Assembly (NCBI GenBank): GCA_028701945.1
Contig: JAQVPT010000214.1
Span: 1 to 6,296 of the forward strand
Direction of reading: 5' to 3'
DNA: 6,296 bases
Origin: Bacteroidales bacterium
GTDB taxonomy: Bacteria; Bacteroidota; Bacteroidia; Bacteroidales; ML635J-15
A program made the translations under genes and the position numbers. How positions within the stretch are numbered: the first letter of the stretch is position 1; each line of letters opens with the position of its first letter. Positions 1 to 6,296 of this stretch are shown piece after piece. The notes under the pieces were generated by a model. The model was given only the letters and a program-made list of their open reading frames with translations, searched no databases and was not told the origin of the DNA.

Positions 1-145
1 CTTTGCGAGGGGTTGTGTAGGTTTTTGTAGATTCCGGTTTTTGGGGAAGCTTACAAAAGCAAATAAGCAGTTTTACAAGCAAAACAGAAACTATTGTACA
101 TATTTCAGTTTTTACGAAAAAACCTGTATTTTTATTACAAAATTG

Positions 146-177
146 AAAAAGGCAGTTTGGTTTTTGGACAGACTACC
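146..177 (-). terminator. Possible intrinsic terminator downstream of the glycosyltransferase gene
   Basis: On the minus strand GGTAGTCTG (177-169) can pair with CAAACTGCC (159-151) across a nine-base loop, with one C-A mismatch and one G-U wobble. Five U (150-146) follow. It lies 90 bases past the TAA stop at 267. The imperfect stem and short U-run make it weaker than the terminator at 1094-1057. No better hairpin is visible between 178 and 266. Confidence 0.4.
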
Positions 178-266
178 CTTAGTATAGATTTTTACAACGA
201 ATATGTGTTTTCAAGAAAAAATCCAAGTCCATTAAATTTCAATATTATTTTTTTCTATGTGTTTTA

Positions 267-995
267 TTAAATATTCTTAAAAAACTTAGCAATTCCGTAT
301 TTAAATATTACAAATATAGCTTTCAACCCATCTTTGCGGCGAATTTTTTTCCCTTCGGCGTAAGTGCGTCCATAGTATGAGATTCCTACTTCATAAATCC
401 TGACTTTAGGTATTTTAGAGACTTTTATGGTTACTTCAGGCTCAAATCCAAATCTATTTTCCTTAAGCTTTATCGACTTAATTATATCAGTTTTGAATAA
501 CTTAAAACATGTTTCCATGTCGGTTAAATTCAAATTAGAAAACAAGTTTACAAGAAAAGTTAAAAATTTATTGCCTACATAATGCCAGAAAAAAAGTACC
601 CTATGAGGTTTACTTCCCATAAATCGCGAACCGTAAACAACGTCTGCATATCCGTTAAGTATTGGTTCTAAAAGATCGTTATACTCATTTGGATTGTATT
701 CGAGATCTGCATCCTGAATAATCAAATAATTACCTGTTGCTTTAGCAATTCCGGTATGTAGAGCAGCCCCTTTACCTTTATTTATAGAGTGTTCAAAATA
801 TTTATAAGGGATCTCAGGATTCTCTGATATATATTTATCTAAAACAGATTTGGTATTATCGGTAGAGCAGTCGTTTACTACAATAATTTCTTTCTCTATT
901 CCCTGTACCAAATCTACATCATTTATCTTTTTAAGAATAGAAATAATAGTTTTCTCTTCGTTATAAACAGGTACAAGTATTGAGAGTTTTGTCAT
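267..995 (-). CDS. Family 2 glycosyltransferase, polyprenyl/dolichyl-phosphate sugar synthase (DPM1-like) type
   Basis: This is a complete 242-residue protein starting at ATG 995-993, with the catalytic fold beginning at once (LSILVPVYNEE, 4-14). GT-A signatures follow in order: IIVVNDCSTD (37-46) for nucleotide binding, NKGKGAALHTG (72-82), the metal-binding D95-A-D97 in IIQDADLEYNP, YGSRF (121-125), LTDMETCFKLF (157-167), RFGFEPEVT (181-189) and GRTYAEGKKIRRKDG (209-223). The family transfers a sugar from a nucleotide sugar to a polyprenyl phosphate or related acceptor at the inner face of the cytoplasmic membrane, feeding cell-surface glycan synthesis. There are no C-terminal membrane helices, unlike GtrB/ArnC-type relatives, so it is probably soluble or peripheral. 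Donor and acceptor cannot be told from sequence. A terminator separates it from the upstream surface-protein gene, so it is probably transcribed on its own. Confidence 0.95.
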   Translation of the reverse strand: MTKLSILVPVYNEEKTIISILKKINDVDLVQGIEKEIIVVNDCSTDNTKSVLDKYISENPEIPYKYFEHSINKGKGAALHTGIAKATGNYLIIQDADLEYNPNEYNDLLEPILNGYADVVYGSRFMGSKPHRVLFFWHYVGNKFLTFLVNLFSNLNLTDMETCFKLFKTDIIKSIKLKENRFGFEPEVTIKVSKIPKVRIYEVGISYYGRTYAEGKKIRRKDGLKAIFVIFKYGIAKFFKNI

Positions 996-1030
996 TAAAT
1001 ATTTAATAAAATTTGTAATTCAAAGTTAAT
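996..1030 (-). promoter_or_regulatory. Candidate Bacteroidota-type promoter for the glycosyltransferase gene
   Basis: The minus strand reads TAACTTTG at 1028-1021, an exact match to the TAnnTTTG -7 element of Bacteroidota housekeeping promoters. It is placed so that the transcript would begin roughly 20 bases before the ATG at 995. The leader has no Shine-Dalgarno sequence, which is usual for the phylum. I see no TTG-type -33 element at the expected spacing; a second CAACTTTG copy (1047-1040) is too close. The terminator at 1094-1057 leaves only this spacer for a promoter, which is indirect support. Confidence 0.38.
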
Positions 1031-1056
1031 TATTTTATTCAAAGTTGGATTATTGT

Positions 1057-1094
1057 AAAAAAAACAAAAGCCCGAAAAAATCCGAGCTTTTGTT
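1057..1094 (-). terminator. Intrinsic terminator after the large surface-protein gene
   Basis: On the minus strand a stem of 11-12 base pairs (ACAAAAGCTCG paired with CGGGCTTTTGT, one G-U wobble, loop of eight) is followed by a run of about eight U at 1064-1057. It starts 23 bases after the stop codon at 1118. This is a textbook rho-independent terminator and should end the large transcript before the glycosyltransferase gene. Confidence 0.88.
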
Positions 1095-1117
1095 AAAACA
1101 GCTATAATAAGAAAGAT

Positions 1118-4100
1118 TTATTCTACAACTAGTTTGTGGTTGTAGGTTATCCCTTCAATTATTAATTTAATGTAATACATTCCGGGAGCGTAGTTAGAAA
1201 TATCAATTGTTTCTGATAATTCTCCATCTGAATAAAGTCTATCATTAAACAATACTCTACCTTGTATATCAATTACCGAATAATAGATTTCGCCTTCTAT
1301 ATTATTGATATTAATATATGCAATTTCCTTTGCGGGATTTGGGTAAATACTGATTTCGTATGCATCAATTATATTTTCAATATTTGTGCATACATCAACT
1401 ACTACAATCATTGTGTCGATATTTTCGCAATTTTCGTCGCCAACTGTTACCCAAACATTATAATTACCTTCGTAAATATAAGTCATGTTATAAGTTGGTT
1501 CGGTTGTGCCATCTGACCAAAGAATGTATTCATAAGAATTTTCTAGCGTATAAATGTATGGTTCATTAACACATGCAGTGTCAGTATCAGGCAAATCCAA
1601 TTCGGGCAAATCCAATACAAATAGATGCATAGTATCTGATGCAGTACAGTTATATTCATTAGTAACCGTAACTGAATAATCATTTTCATCTTCAACGCTT
1701 ATAACTTGTGTGTCTTCGCCTGTGCTCCAAAGGTATTCTGACATTCCAGAACCGGCATCTAAGCTTATTGCATCAAACATACAGGTAGTAACATTCTCTC
1801 CTAACTCAACAGTTGGATTTTCGTTAAATGTAACATTAACTCCATCTACAGCTATGCAACCGTGTTCGTCAATTACAGTTACTTCGTAATATCCGTCTTC
1901 CCCTGTATAAACATCAATTGATTGTGTATTTTGTCCGGGATTCCACAAGTAATCCACAAAACCGTTAGGAGCAGTTAATGTAACAATTAATCCTTCACAA
2001 GATTCGATATCATCACCCAAATCAATTACAGGATTTTCGTAAACAATTATTTCTATTTCTTCAGTATCGCTACCATCAAGGTTCTCAACAGTTAGTGTAA
2101 CGATATATGTTCCCGGATTAACGAATGTGTAAGACGTATTCTGAGAGTTTGTAGTATTACCATTACCAAAGTTCCATAACCATGTTAATGGGTTATTATA
2201 ACTTTCGTCTGTAAATTCAACAGTAAGAGGAGCACAACCTTCGGCATTGTCAACTGAAAATGATGCAACTGGTTGCATAGCGTCTGTATTAACAGCAGCC
2301 GATGCAGTATTTGAACATCCATTGTCGTCAGTAACTGTAAGGCTATATAGTCCTCCTGATAATCCGACTAATGTTGTTTCGTTAGACCCTGTATTCCATT
2401 CTATAGTGTATGGTGGAAGTCCGCCGTTAATACTAACTGTTGCAGTTCCGTCATTCATTCCTTCACCTGATTCAGGTGTAGTATTGATAATCGGAATTGG
2501 TAGTTCATTAAAATATACATTAACAGAACTGGAAGCTGTACAGCCATATGAATTTGTAACAATTAGTTCGTAAGTTCCTTCTTCAGTAACTTCTATGCTA
2601 TTTGTTCCCGGATTTCCATTCCAGAAATATTCACTAAAGATTGGATCTACACTAAGGTTCACACTTTCATTAGCACATGCAGTAATATCAGCACCTAAAT
2701 CTATTACAGGTAAAGGAATGATTTCTACATAAACAGTGGTAGATGTTATACAACCTGTTGCAATATTCGTAAGTGTAAGTGTGTATGTTCCTTCATTAAC
2801 TTCTTGTGCGTTAGAGATTGTTGGACTTTGTTCGTTGCTATCAAATTCGTTCGGTCCTGTCCAATGCCATTCATTACCACCAGTACCATTACCTTCGAGT
2901 AATACTTCATCTCCAATACAGTAAGGACCATCGGTATATGCCGATACTTCAGGATTTTCATTAACATTAATTAGTATATCTTCAGTAACCGAACAACCTG
3001 TGGCTGTATTGCTGTACGTCAAAGTGTATGTACCGGCATGTTCGCTCACAGTAGCATTTGGTATTACAGGATTCTGAGTGTTGTTGCTAAAATTGTTTGG
3101 TCCTGTCCATTCATATGAATTACCACCTGATCCATTAGCATAGAGATTAATCGTTTCTCCTTCGCAATACGGTTCTCCACTACTCAATGATACAGACGGA
3201 TTTACATTTACTTCCACAATAGTATTTGCATTTGCACTACATCCTGTTGCCGAATTGGATAAAACTACGTTATAGGTTCCGGCATTGCTGGATTGTGCAT
3301 TTGCAATTATTGGGTCTTCATCGGCAGAACTGAAGCTGTTGGGTCCTGTCCAAACATAAGTATCTCCACCGCTACCTGTTGCATTTAACTCAATGGTTTC
3401 CCCTTCGCAATAAGCTCCTGTGTTTGATGCGGAAATTGTTGGGTTTGGATTTACTTCCACTATAGTTGTTTCAACAGTTTCACAACCAGTAGTAGTGTTG
3501 GTAAGATTTACCGTATAAGTACCTGCGTTTGCAATTTGAGCATTACTAATTGTTGGATTTTGGCTTGTATTAGTAAAGCCGTCAGGTCCGCTCCAATTAT
3601 AAGATGTACCACCTGAACCTGTTGCTGTGAGTTCAATAGTTTGTCCTACGCAATAAGGTCCTGTATTGGATGCATTTAAACTCGGATTGGCATTAACTGA
3701 AACAACAGTATTTGCAGAAGCATAACAATTTGTTGAAGTATTTGTAAGTTCAACTGTATATGTTCCAGCATTTATTGTTTGTGCATTTAAAATGGTAGGG
3801 TCTTCAGTATTAATACTAAAACCATCAGGGCCTGTCCATAAATAAGAATCCCCACCTGAACCTGTAGCATTTAATTCAATGGTTTCGCCAACACAATAAG
3901 CACCTGTATTTGAGGCAGATATTGTTGGATTTGGATTAACAACAACATCAGTATTAGCAGAAGCAGAACAGCCTGTAGTAGAATTTGATAATACAACTGT
4001 ATATGTCCCCGCATGTGTCAATTGTGCATTAGTCCTAGTTGGATCTTCTAAGTTTGAATTGAATGATGAAGGTCCAGTCCATATATATTCGTCTCCTCCA

Positions 4101-6296
4101 AAACCGTTAGCAAATAATTCAATATCATTACCAACGCAATATGGTCCTGAGTTATTCACTGATATGGTAGGATTATCATTAACAGTAATATATGCTAACT
4201 TAGTTTCAGTATCGGTGCCCGAAGCGTTTGTGGCAGTAAGTTCAACTTGATATGTTCCAGGGTTAGAATATGTAATTACGGGATTTTGATCGTTGCTAAT
4301 AGCAGGATTACCACCTTCGAATGACCAATTCCATGAAATTGGATTATTTAAGGAGGCATCGGTAAATGTTATTGATTCTCCTGCACAAATTTCAGTATTA
4401 CTTGCAGTAAAATCAGCTTCAGGTGGAACGTTAAGTGGCAAACCCGTAACCCAAACATCATCCAAAGCATTTCTTCTCGTAGTAAAATTACTGCTCACAT
4501 TTGCTCCTCCACAACCTGTGTTGCTTGTCATTAACCATCTAATATATACATTAGCTTTGTTTTCACATTCTACCGGCAACACTACATCATTTGCAACATA
4601 CCATACGTCTTCAGTAAGTGCATAATTAATACCTAAGTCTGTCCATGTAGTTCCATCTGTACTATATTGAATTTTAAAATCACGAGGAGATCTTGTATCA
4701 TTTGACATCTGAGCAAATGAAAGTTTAAGGGTTCCGTAATCAATCGTTGAAAATTCAATTAACCAACCTTTGCTGCCTGCTCCATTTGCCCATGTTTCGC
4801 CATCTATGCTTCTTGTAGTAACACCTGCGTTTGAATACCTGACATCACTAACTCCGCCAAAAGGAGTTATTGTTTTATTAATATTTACAGGAATTCCGTC
4901 ATCAGCAATATTGTCATCTGGGTTGTTGGGAAAATCCCATAAAACTAAAACATCCGGAGCTTCGGTTACCGTAATATATCCAGTTTTAGTTTCAGAATCT
5001 GTGCCTTCGGAGTTTGTAACAGTTAAGCTTACATCATATGTTCCCAAATCGTTATATGTTACAGTAGGGCTTTGATCTGTGCTAGTATTTGGTGTACCCC
5101 CCGTAAAAGACCAAGACCAACTCGTAGGCATATTTGAAGATAAATCAGAAAAATTAACAGTATTTCCTACTACTACTGAGGTCTGGTCAGCTTCGAAGTC
5201 GCACACAGGAGGTTGATATTCACTATAAATCTCGATATCATCTATCATAAATGCAAACGCATCATTAGATACGCATTGTATTGCAATGTAAACTGTTTGA
5301 TTATTATATGAAGATAAATCGTAAGTATATTCAGTCCAGTTTAGTGGGGCTTCAACATAAGTACCCGCCGAGATGGTTGTAAAGCTTGCAGGTTGATTGT
5401 TTGTTGTTGAAACTAAAACTTTAAACCTTTCTAGCCCATATTGATCTGTAATTGATTTAGCCCAAAATGTAAATGATGAATTTACTCCTAATGAAATTTG
5501 GGTTGAAATTAACCAATCATCATTTGGTGGAGTTGTTGCTGCAAAGCACACTCCACACAAGTTACCACCATGTGCTTCCCATCCAGTAGCTTCAGGTGTA
5601 GTTGCCATTGAATTGAAAGCGATAAAAGAACCTGTATAATTTGCATTTTCAAACTCAAAATTTGAAGACCCGTATGTACCTGAGCCATCACCATCATATG
5701 TAGTCCATGGGTCAAAATTATCTACCTGAAAATTTGTACATGCTTCAAAATCGAGAGAGAACGCATTTATGCTATTGGGGTCGTAAACTTCTATGTAATC
5801 AACTTTTGTTACATCACTAGTTCCGTTTGTATTACTTACCTCAAGGCTTACATCATAAAAGCCTAATGTATTGTATGTAACAAGAGGGTTTGGGGCAGTA
5901 CTTGAAATAGGATCTCCTCCTTCGAAGTTCCACAACCAAGATGATGGAGCTGTACCCCCAGTATTGTCTGTAAATTGTACTGTACTGCCTATTGGTACTC
6001 TGTCGGGTACACCTACAAAATCGGCTACAGGAGGTAAACTCCCAATATAGCAGGCAAAGGGGAAAATAGCATATTGGAAATTTTCCATTCCTTCCCATAA
6101 GTTGCTTGAAAGGTACCAAGTACCCTCATACGTATTATACGCAGTACTTATAGAGCCATCATTACTATTTGAAACGATTGCTAAAGTATCACCTGAAGCT
6201 GGAGTGCCAGGGCGTTCAAATCCTATGAAGAATCCACCTGACGGTATATCAATAGGTGTGTCAAAATTTATATCGATATAGCCATCATTGTTAAAA
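1118..6296 (-). CDS. Giant multidomain T9SS-secreted surface protein with PKD, choice-of-anchor J, SprB and Ig-like repeats; N-terminus missing
   Basis: The frame runs from the right edge to a TAA stop at 1120-1118. The first in-frame ATG (6088-6086) is internal: the 69 codons before it are open to the edge and read as folded-domain sequence. Numbering from that Met, the order is: tail of a beta-rich module (up to 18), PKD1 (19-101), choice-of-anchor J (106-290), PKD2 (295-376), unclassified beta-sandwich (380-550), PKD3 (557-637), six Ig-like repeats (641-1127), a shorter Ig-like repeat (1128-1197), SprB-type repeat (1200-1266), PKD4 (1274-1353), three more short repeats (1354-1567) and a T9SS type A sorting domain (about 1577-1656). 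PKD signatures such as SWSWSF and NPG/DLGTYDVSL are plain. By family knowledge, such proteins cross the outer membrane through T9SS and are anchored or released after the C-terminal domain is cleaved. The role is probably adhesion or substrate binding. An enzyme domain could lie in the missing N-terminus. No frameshift is seen; a terminator follows 23 bases after the stop. Confidence 0.96.
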   Translation of the reverse strand, partial: FNNDGYIDINFDTPIDIPSGGFFIGFERPGTPASGDTLAIVSNSNDGSISTAYNTYEGTWYLSSNLWEGMENFQYAIFPFACYIGSLPPVADFVGVPDRVPIGSTVQFTDNTGGTAPSSWLWNFEGGDPISSTAPNPLVTYNTLGFYDVSLEVSNTNGTSDVTKVDYIEVYDPNSINAFSLDFEACTNFQVDNFDPWTTYDGDGSGTYGSSNFEFENANYTGSFIAFNSMATTPEATGWEAHGGNLCGVCFAATTPPNDDWLISTQISLGVNSSFTFWAKSITDQYGLERFKVLVSTTNNQPASFTTISAGTYVEAPLNWTEYTYDLSSYNNQTVYIAIQCVSNDAFAFMIDDIEIYSEYQPPVCDFEADQTSVVVGNTVNFSDLSSNMPTSWSWSFTGGTPNTSTDQSPTVTYNDLGTYDVSLTVTNSEGTDSETKTGYITVTEAPDVLVLWDFPNNPDDNIADDGIPVNINKTITPFGGVSDVRYSNAGVTTRSIDGETWANGAGSKGWLIEFSTIDYGTLKLSFAQMSNDTRSPRDFKIQYSTDGTTWTDLGINYALTEDVWYVANDVVLPVECENKANVYIRWLMTSNTGCGGANVSSNFTTRRNALDDVWVTGLPLNVPPEADFTASNTEICAGESITFTDASLNNPISWNWSFEGGNPAISNDQNPVITYSNPGTYQVELTATNASGTDTETKLAYITVNDNPTISVNNSGPYCVGNDIELFANGFGGDEYIWTGPSSFNSNLEDPTRTNAQLTHAGTYTVVLSNSTTGCSASANTDVVVNPNPTISASNTGAYCVGETIELNATGSGGDSYLWTGPDGFSINTEDPTILNAQTINAGTYTVELTNTSTNCYASANTVVSVNANPSLNASNTGPYCVGQTIELTATGSGGTSYNWSGPDGFTNTSQNPTISNAQIANAGTYTVNLTNTTTGCETVETTIVEVNPNPTISASNTGAYCEGETIELNATGSGGDTYVWTGPNSFSSADEDPIIANAQSSNAGTYNVVLSNSATGCSANANTIVEVNVNPSVSLSSGEPYCEGETINLYANGSGGNSYEWTGPNNFSNNTQNPVIPNATVSEHAGTYTLTYSNTATGCSVTEDILINVNENPEVSAYTDGPYCIGDEVLLEGNGTGGNEWHWTGPNEFDSNEQSPTISNAQEVNEGTYTLTLTNIATGCITSTTVYVEIIPLPVIDLGADITACANESVNLSVDPIFSEYFWNGNPGTNSIEVTEEGTYELIVTNSYGCTASSSVNVYFNELPIPIINTTPESGEGMNDGTATVSINGGLPPYTIEWNTGSNETTLVGLSGGLYSLTVTDDNGCSNTASAAVNTDAMQPVASFSVDNAEGCAPLTVEFTDESYNNPLTWLWNFGNGNTTNSQNTSYTFVNPGTYIVTLTVENLDGSDTEEIEIIVYENPVIDLGDDIESCEGLIVTLTAPNGFVDYLWNPGQNTQSIDVYTGEDGYYEVTVIDEHGCIAVDGVNVTFNENPTVELGENVTTCMFDAISLDAGSGMSEYLWSTGEDTQVISVEDENDYSVTVTNEYNCTASDTMHLFVLDLPELDLPDTDTACVNEPYIYTLENSYEYILWSDGTTEPTYNMTYIYEGNYNVWVTVGDENCENIDTMIVVVDVCTNIENIIDAYEISIYPNPAKEIAYININNIEGEIYYSVIDIQGRVLFNDRLYSDGELSETIDISNYAPGMYYIKLIIEGITYNHKLVVE
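1121..1360 (-). other. T9SS type A C-terminal sorting domain
   Basis: The last 80 residues of the large protein (about 1577-1656) begin with ISIYPNPAKE, continue with the central SVIDIQGRVL and the strand SETIDISNYAPGMYYIKL, and end in YNHKLVVE at the stop. These are the three conserved blocks of the type A sorting signal (YPNP, a D-x-x-G-R motif, and L/I-x-x-G-x-Y-x-x-K). By family knowledge it directs export across the outer membrane by the PorU/SprA machinery and is then removed. It implies an N-terminal Sec signal peptide in the missing part of the gene. Confidence 0.95.
1388..2707 (-). repeat. Second repeat region: four short Ig-like repeats interrupted by a SprB-type repeat and PKD4
   Basis: Short repeats of 70-72 residues lie at 2707-2498, 2029-1814, 1813-1604 and 1603-1388. 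They share an opening like VIDLGDDIESC, then YLWxxGxxTQ, Y-x-V-x-V and GC (NC in the last two). The cysteine pairs are only 45-48 residues apart, so this is a different subtype from the 81-residue block. Between the first and second copy lie a SprB-type repeat (2491-2291; NDGTATVSINGGLPPYTIEW then LYSLTVTDDNGC) and a PKD domain (2269-2030; WLWNFGNGNTTN). SprB repeats are named after a Flavobacterium gliding adhesin and also occur in non-motile relatives, so they do not by themselves show gliding. Confidence 0.85.
2708..4168 (-). repeat. Six tandem Ig-like repeats of 81-82 residues (243-246 bp each) inside the large gene
   Basis: The units, in protein order, are 4168-3926, 3925-3683, 3682-3440, 3439-3197, 3196-2951 and 2950-2708. 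Each has the consensus T-I-S-A-S-N-T-G-x-Y-C-x-G-E-T-I-E-L, then ATGSGG, WTGP, NAGTY and TGC, ending near VNxNP. Every unit has two cysteines 56 residues apart (57 in the fifth, which has one extra residue by VSEHAGTY), fitting an intradomain disulfide. All six are the same length in protein and DNA, but codons differ widely, so the duplication is not recent. The block probably forms a rigid stalk. Repeats of this kind are common in Bacteroidota surface proteins; an exact Pfam name is not claimed. Confidence 0.93.
4439..4951 (-). other. Unclassified beta-sandwich domain between PKD2 and PKD3
   Basis: Residues 380-550 of the large protein open with VLVLWDFPNNPDDNIADDG and contain GWLIEFSTIDYGTLKLSF, FKIQYSTDGTTWTDLG and VYIRWLMTSN, closing with ALDDVWVTG. 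The strand pattern and the closing DDVWVTG resemble jelly-roll or galactose-binding-like modules. The choice-of-anchor J domain of the same protein ends in the comparable MIDDIEIYS. I cannot assign a named family. Cys508 and Cys526 could form a disulfide. Its placement between two PKD domains suggests a second binding module displayed on the stalk. Confidence 0.6.
5219..5773 (-). other. Choice-of-anchor J / cleaved-adhesin type domain in the large protein
   Basis: This covers residues 106-290, counted from the internal Met. Diagnostic features are FSLDFEAC at the start, a W-TTYDGDGSGTYG loop that looks able to bind calcium, the segment GWEAHGG, then PPNDDWLISTQISL, FTFWAKS, ERFKVLVSTT and WTEYTYDLSSY, ending in FMIDDIEIYSE. 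This order matches the choice-of-anchor J / cleaved-adhesin (jelly-roll) family seen in gingipain adhesin regions and many T9SS cargo proteins. By family knowledge it mediates binding to proteins or glycans; the ligand here cannot be read from the sequence. It contains four cysteines (117, 178, 181, 271). Confidence 0.85.
6035..6296 (-). other. C-terminal end of an unidentified beta-rich module, cut by the window edge
   Basis: These codons belong to the large gene and lie before PKD1. The readable sequence includes IPSGGFFIGFERPG, then SGDTLAIV, GTWYLSSNLWEG and YAIFPFACYIG. Alternating hydrophobic residues, turn-forming Gly/Asn/Asp and the closing AIFP motif just before PPVADF suggest the last strands of a beta-sandwich. 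From memory, similar segments sit between an N-terminal domain, sometimes a peptidase, and the first PKD in T9SS proteins. That is a weak inference, because no catalytic motif is in the window. Confidence 0.55.

Noticed and set aside
2..187. Plus-strand open frame of about 61 codons from the left edge to a TAG at 185-187
   Set aside because: The opposite strand is open over almost the same triplets (2-172), no domain pattern is recognisable, and the residue mix (many Cys, Lys, Phe) looks like translated AT-rich non-coding DNA. A gene tail entering from the left cannot be excluded.
2464..2478. Perfect 7-bp inverted repeat CACCTGA-T-TCAGGTG
   Set aside because: It lies inside coding sequence (TPESGEG), has only a one-base centre, and is followed by no U-run or other operator context. 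Chance is the simplest explanation.
2708..4168. Regular 243-bp periodicity that could suggest a CRISPR-like or satellite repeat
   Set aside because: The period is a whole number of codons, the units encode Ig-like domains, and differences are largely synonymous, so it is a protein repeat.
2247..5075. Several plus-strand open frames of 60-110 codons opposite the large gene
   Set aside because: They are antisense shadows of repeat- and Thr/Ser/Asn-rich coding sequence, with no coherent domains, and the minus-strand frame is unambiguous.
6020..6088. Met at 6088 followed by a hydrophobic stretch ending in PFAC, resembling a signal peptide or lipobox
   Set aside because: There are no basic residues after the Met, the hydrophobic run is short, PFAC does not fit the L-A/S-G/A-C pattern, and the frame is open upstream with domain-like sequence.
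267..6296. A surface-protein and glycosyltransferase operon in which the enzyme modifies the secreted protein
   Set aside because: A strong terminator separates the genes, the enzyme type makes lipid-linked sugars in the cytoplasm, and nothing in the sequence links the two beyond adjacency.

Overview
The window looks like chromosomal DNA from a member of the Bacteroidota. The clearest sign is the long minus-strand protein, which ends in a type IX secretion system (T9SS) type A sorting domain, a signal known only from this phylum. Supporting signs are the low GC content, the absence of a Shine-Dalgarno sequence before the one visible start codon, a candidate TAnnTTTG-type promoter element, and the mix of PKD, choice-of-anchor J, SprB and Ig-like modules. 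The sequence alone does not place it to genus.

Layout. Both genes are on the minus strand, so transcription runs from high to low coordinates. Positions 6296 to 1118 hold the 3' part of a very large gene for a secreted, probably surface-attached, multidomain protein. Its 5' end lies beyond the right edge, and at least 1725 residues are visible. A strong intrinsic terminator follows at 1094-1057. After a short AT-rich spacer carrying a possible promoter comes a complete 242-residue family 2 glycosyltransferase (995-267) of the polyprenyl/dolichyl-phosphate sugar synthase type. A weaker terminator-like hairpin lies at 177-146. The left end (1-145) and the stretch 178-266 hold nothing I can assign.

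Architecture of the large protein, N to C: end of an unidentified beta-rich module, PKD1, choice-of-anchor J (cleaved-adhesin type) domain, PKD2, an unclassified beta-sandwich, PKD3, six tandem 81-82 residue Ig-like repeats each with a conserved cysteine pair, one shorter Ig-like repeat of a second type, a SprB-type repeat, PKD4, three more second-type repeats, and the T9SS sorting domain. This reads as a rod-like adhesin or a cargo protein with a long binding and spacer region. Any catalytic domain would have to be in the missing N-terminus.

The terminator between the genes argues that they are separate transcription units. There is no sequence evidence that the glycosyltransferase acts on the large protein. 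I see no mobile element, CRISPR array, tRNA or rRNA. The most notable features are the mosaic relationship among the six repeats and the unclassified beta-sandwich, not a new multigene system.
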